This document shows, one piece after another, positions 15,608 through 15,643 of a stretch of 15,643 nucleotides of DNA (position 1 is the stretch's first letter; each line of letters starts with the position of its first letter). The DNA comes from Rickettsiaceae bacterium. GTDB taxonomy: Bacteria; Pseudomonadota; Alphaproteobacteria; Rickettsiales; Rickettsiaceae. The notes beneath the pieces were generated by a model that saw only the letters and a program-made list of their open reading frames with translations, did no database searches and was not told the origin of the DNA. Location of the stretch: contig JANQTT010000056.1 of NCBI GenBank assembly GCA_030731565.1, positions 1-15,643 on the forward strand, given 5' to 3'. The position numbers were made by a program, and so were the translations under genes.

Positions 15608-15643
15608 GCTAAAAACTAAATTTAAAAATATTTTATATAAATA

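Noticed and set aside
1..15643. CRISPR array, intact insertion sequence or prophage
   Set aside because: No regularly spaced direct repeats, no transposase or integrase ORF, and nearly all sequence is accounted for by housekeeping genes.

Overview
The window comes from an AT-rich bacterial chromosome, roughly one third G+C by eye. Gene content and order point to an alphaproteobacterium, most likely a host-associated, reduced-genome member of the Rickettsiales or a nearby order. Three things support this: the ppsR / intergenic / hemE junction, which in Caulobacter and Rickettsia is where the chromosome origin sits; the heme block hemE-hemH-hemJ; and palindromic intergenic repeats of the kind common in such genomes. 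TGA is used as a stop throughout, so the genetic code looks standard.

Layout. Positions 1-2570 (minus) hold the chaperone gene clpB, which runs to the very edge of the window. A 274-bp gap with two hairpins follows. Positions 2845-4593 (minus) encode an unusual two-part membrane protein: a secreted amino-acid-binding domain (SBP family 3) joined to a seven-helix TRIC/UPF0126 pore domain and a charged cytoplasmic tail. Positions 4594-5113 hold no convincing gene, but contain another hairpin and a startless open stretch. Positions 5114-10824 (minus) are a tight eight-gene cluster transcribed as ppsR, coaE, dnaQ, fau, cvpA, tatC, serS and a CBU_0592-like membrane protein gene, with overlaps or gaps of 0-40 nt. 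Positions 10825-11205 are a 381-bp AT-rich region packed with DnaA-box-like 9-mers, the candidate oriC. Positions 11206-13715 (plus) are the hemE-hemH-hemJ operon. tsaB (minus) and prs (plus) follow as a divergent pair, and the window ends in a hairpin-rich intergenic stretch.

How it fits together. The two operons beside the candidate origin are transcribed away from it, as expected for genes co-directional with fork movement. The left operon mixes replication (dnaQ), CoA synthesis (coaE), folate recovery (fau), translation (serS), protein export (tatC) and a regulator of PEP/pyruvate interconversion (ppsR). The right operon covers three of the last four steps of heme synthesis; the coproporphyrinogen oxidase step is not encoded here. 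tsaB and prs add tRNA modification and PRPP supply.

The two items most worth follow-up are the candidate origin and the SBP-TRIC fusion protein, a possible ligand-controlled channel or transporter in a single polypeptide.
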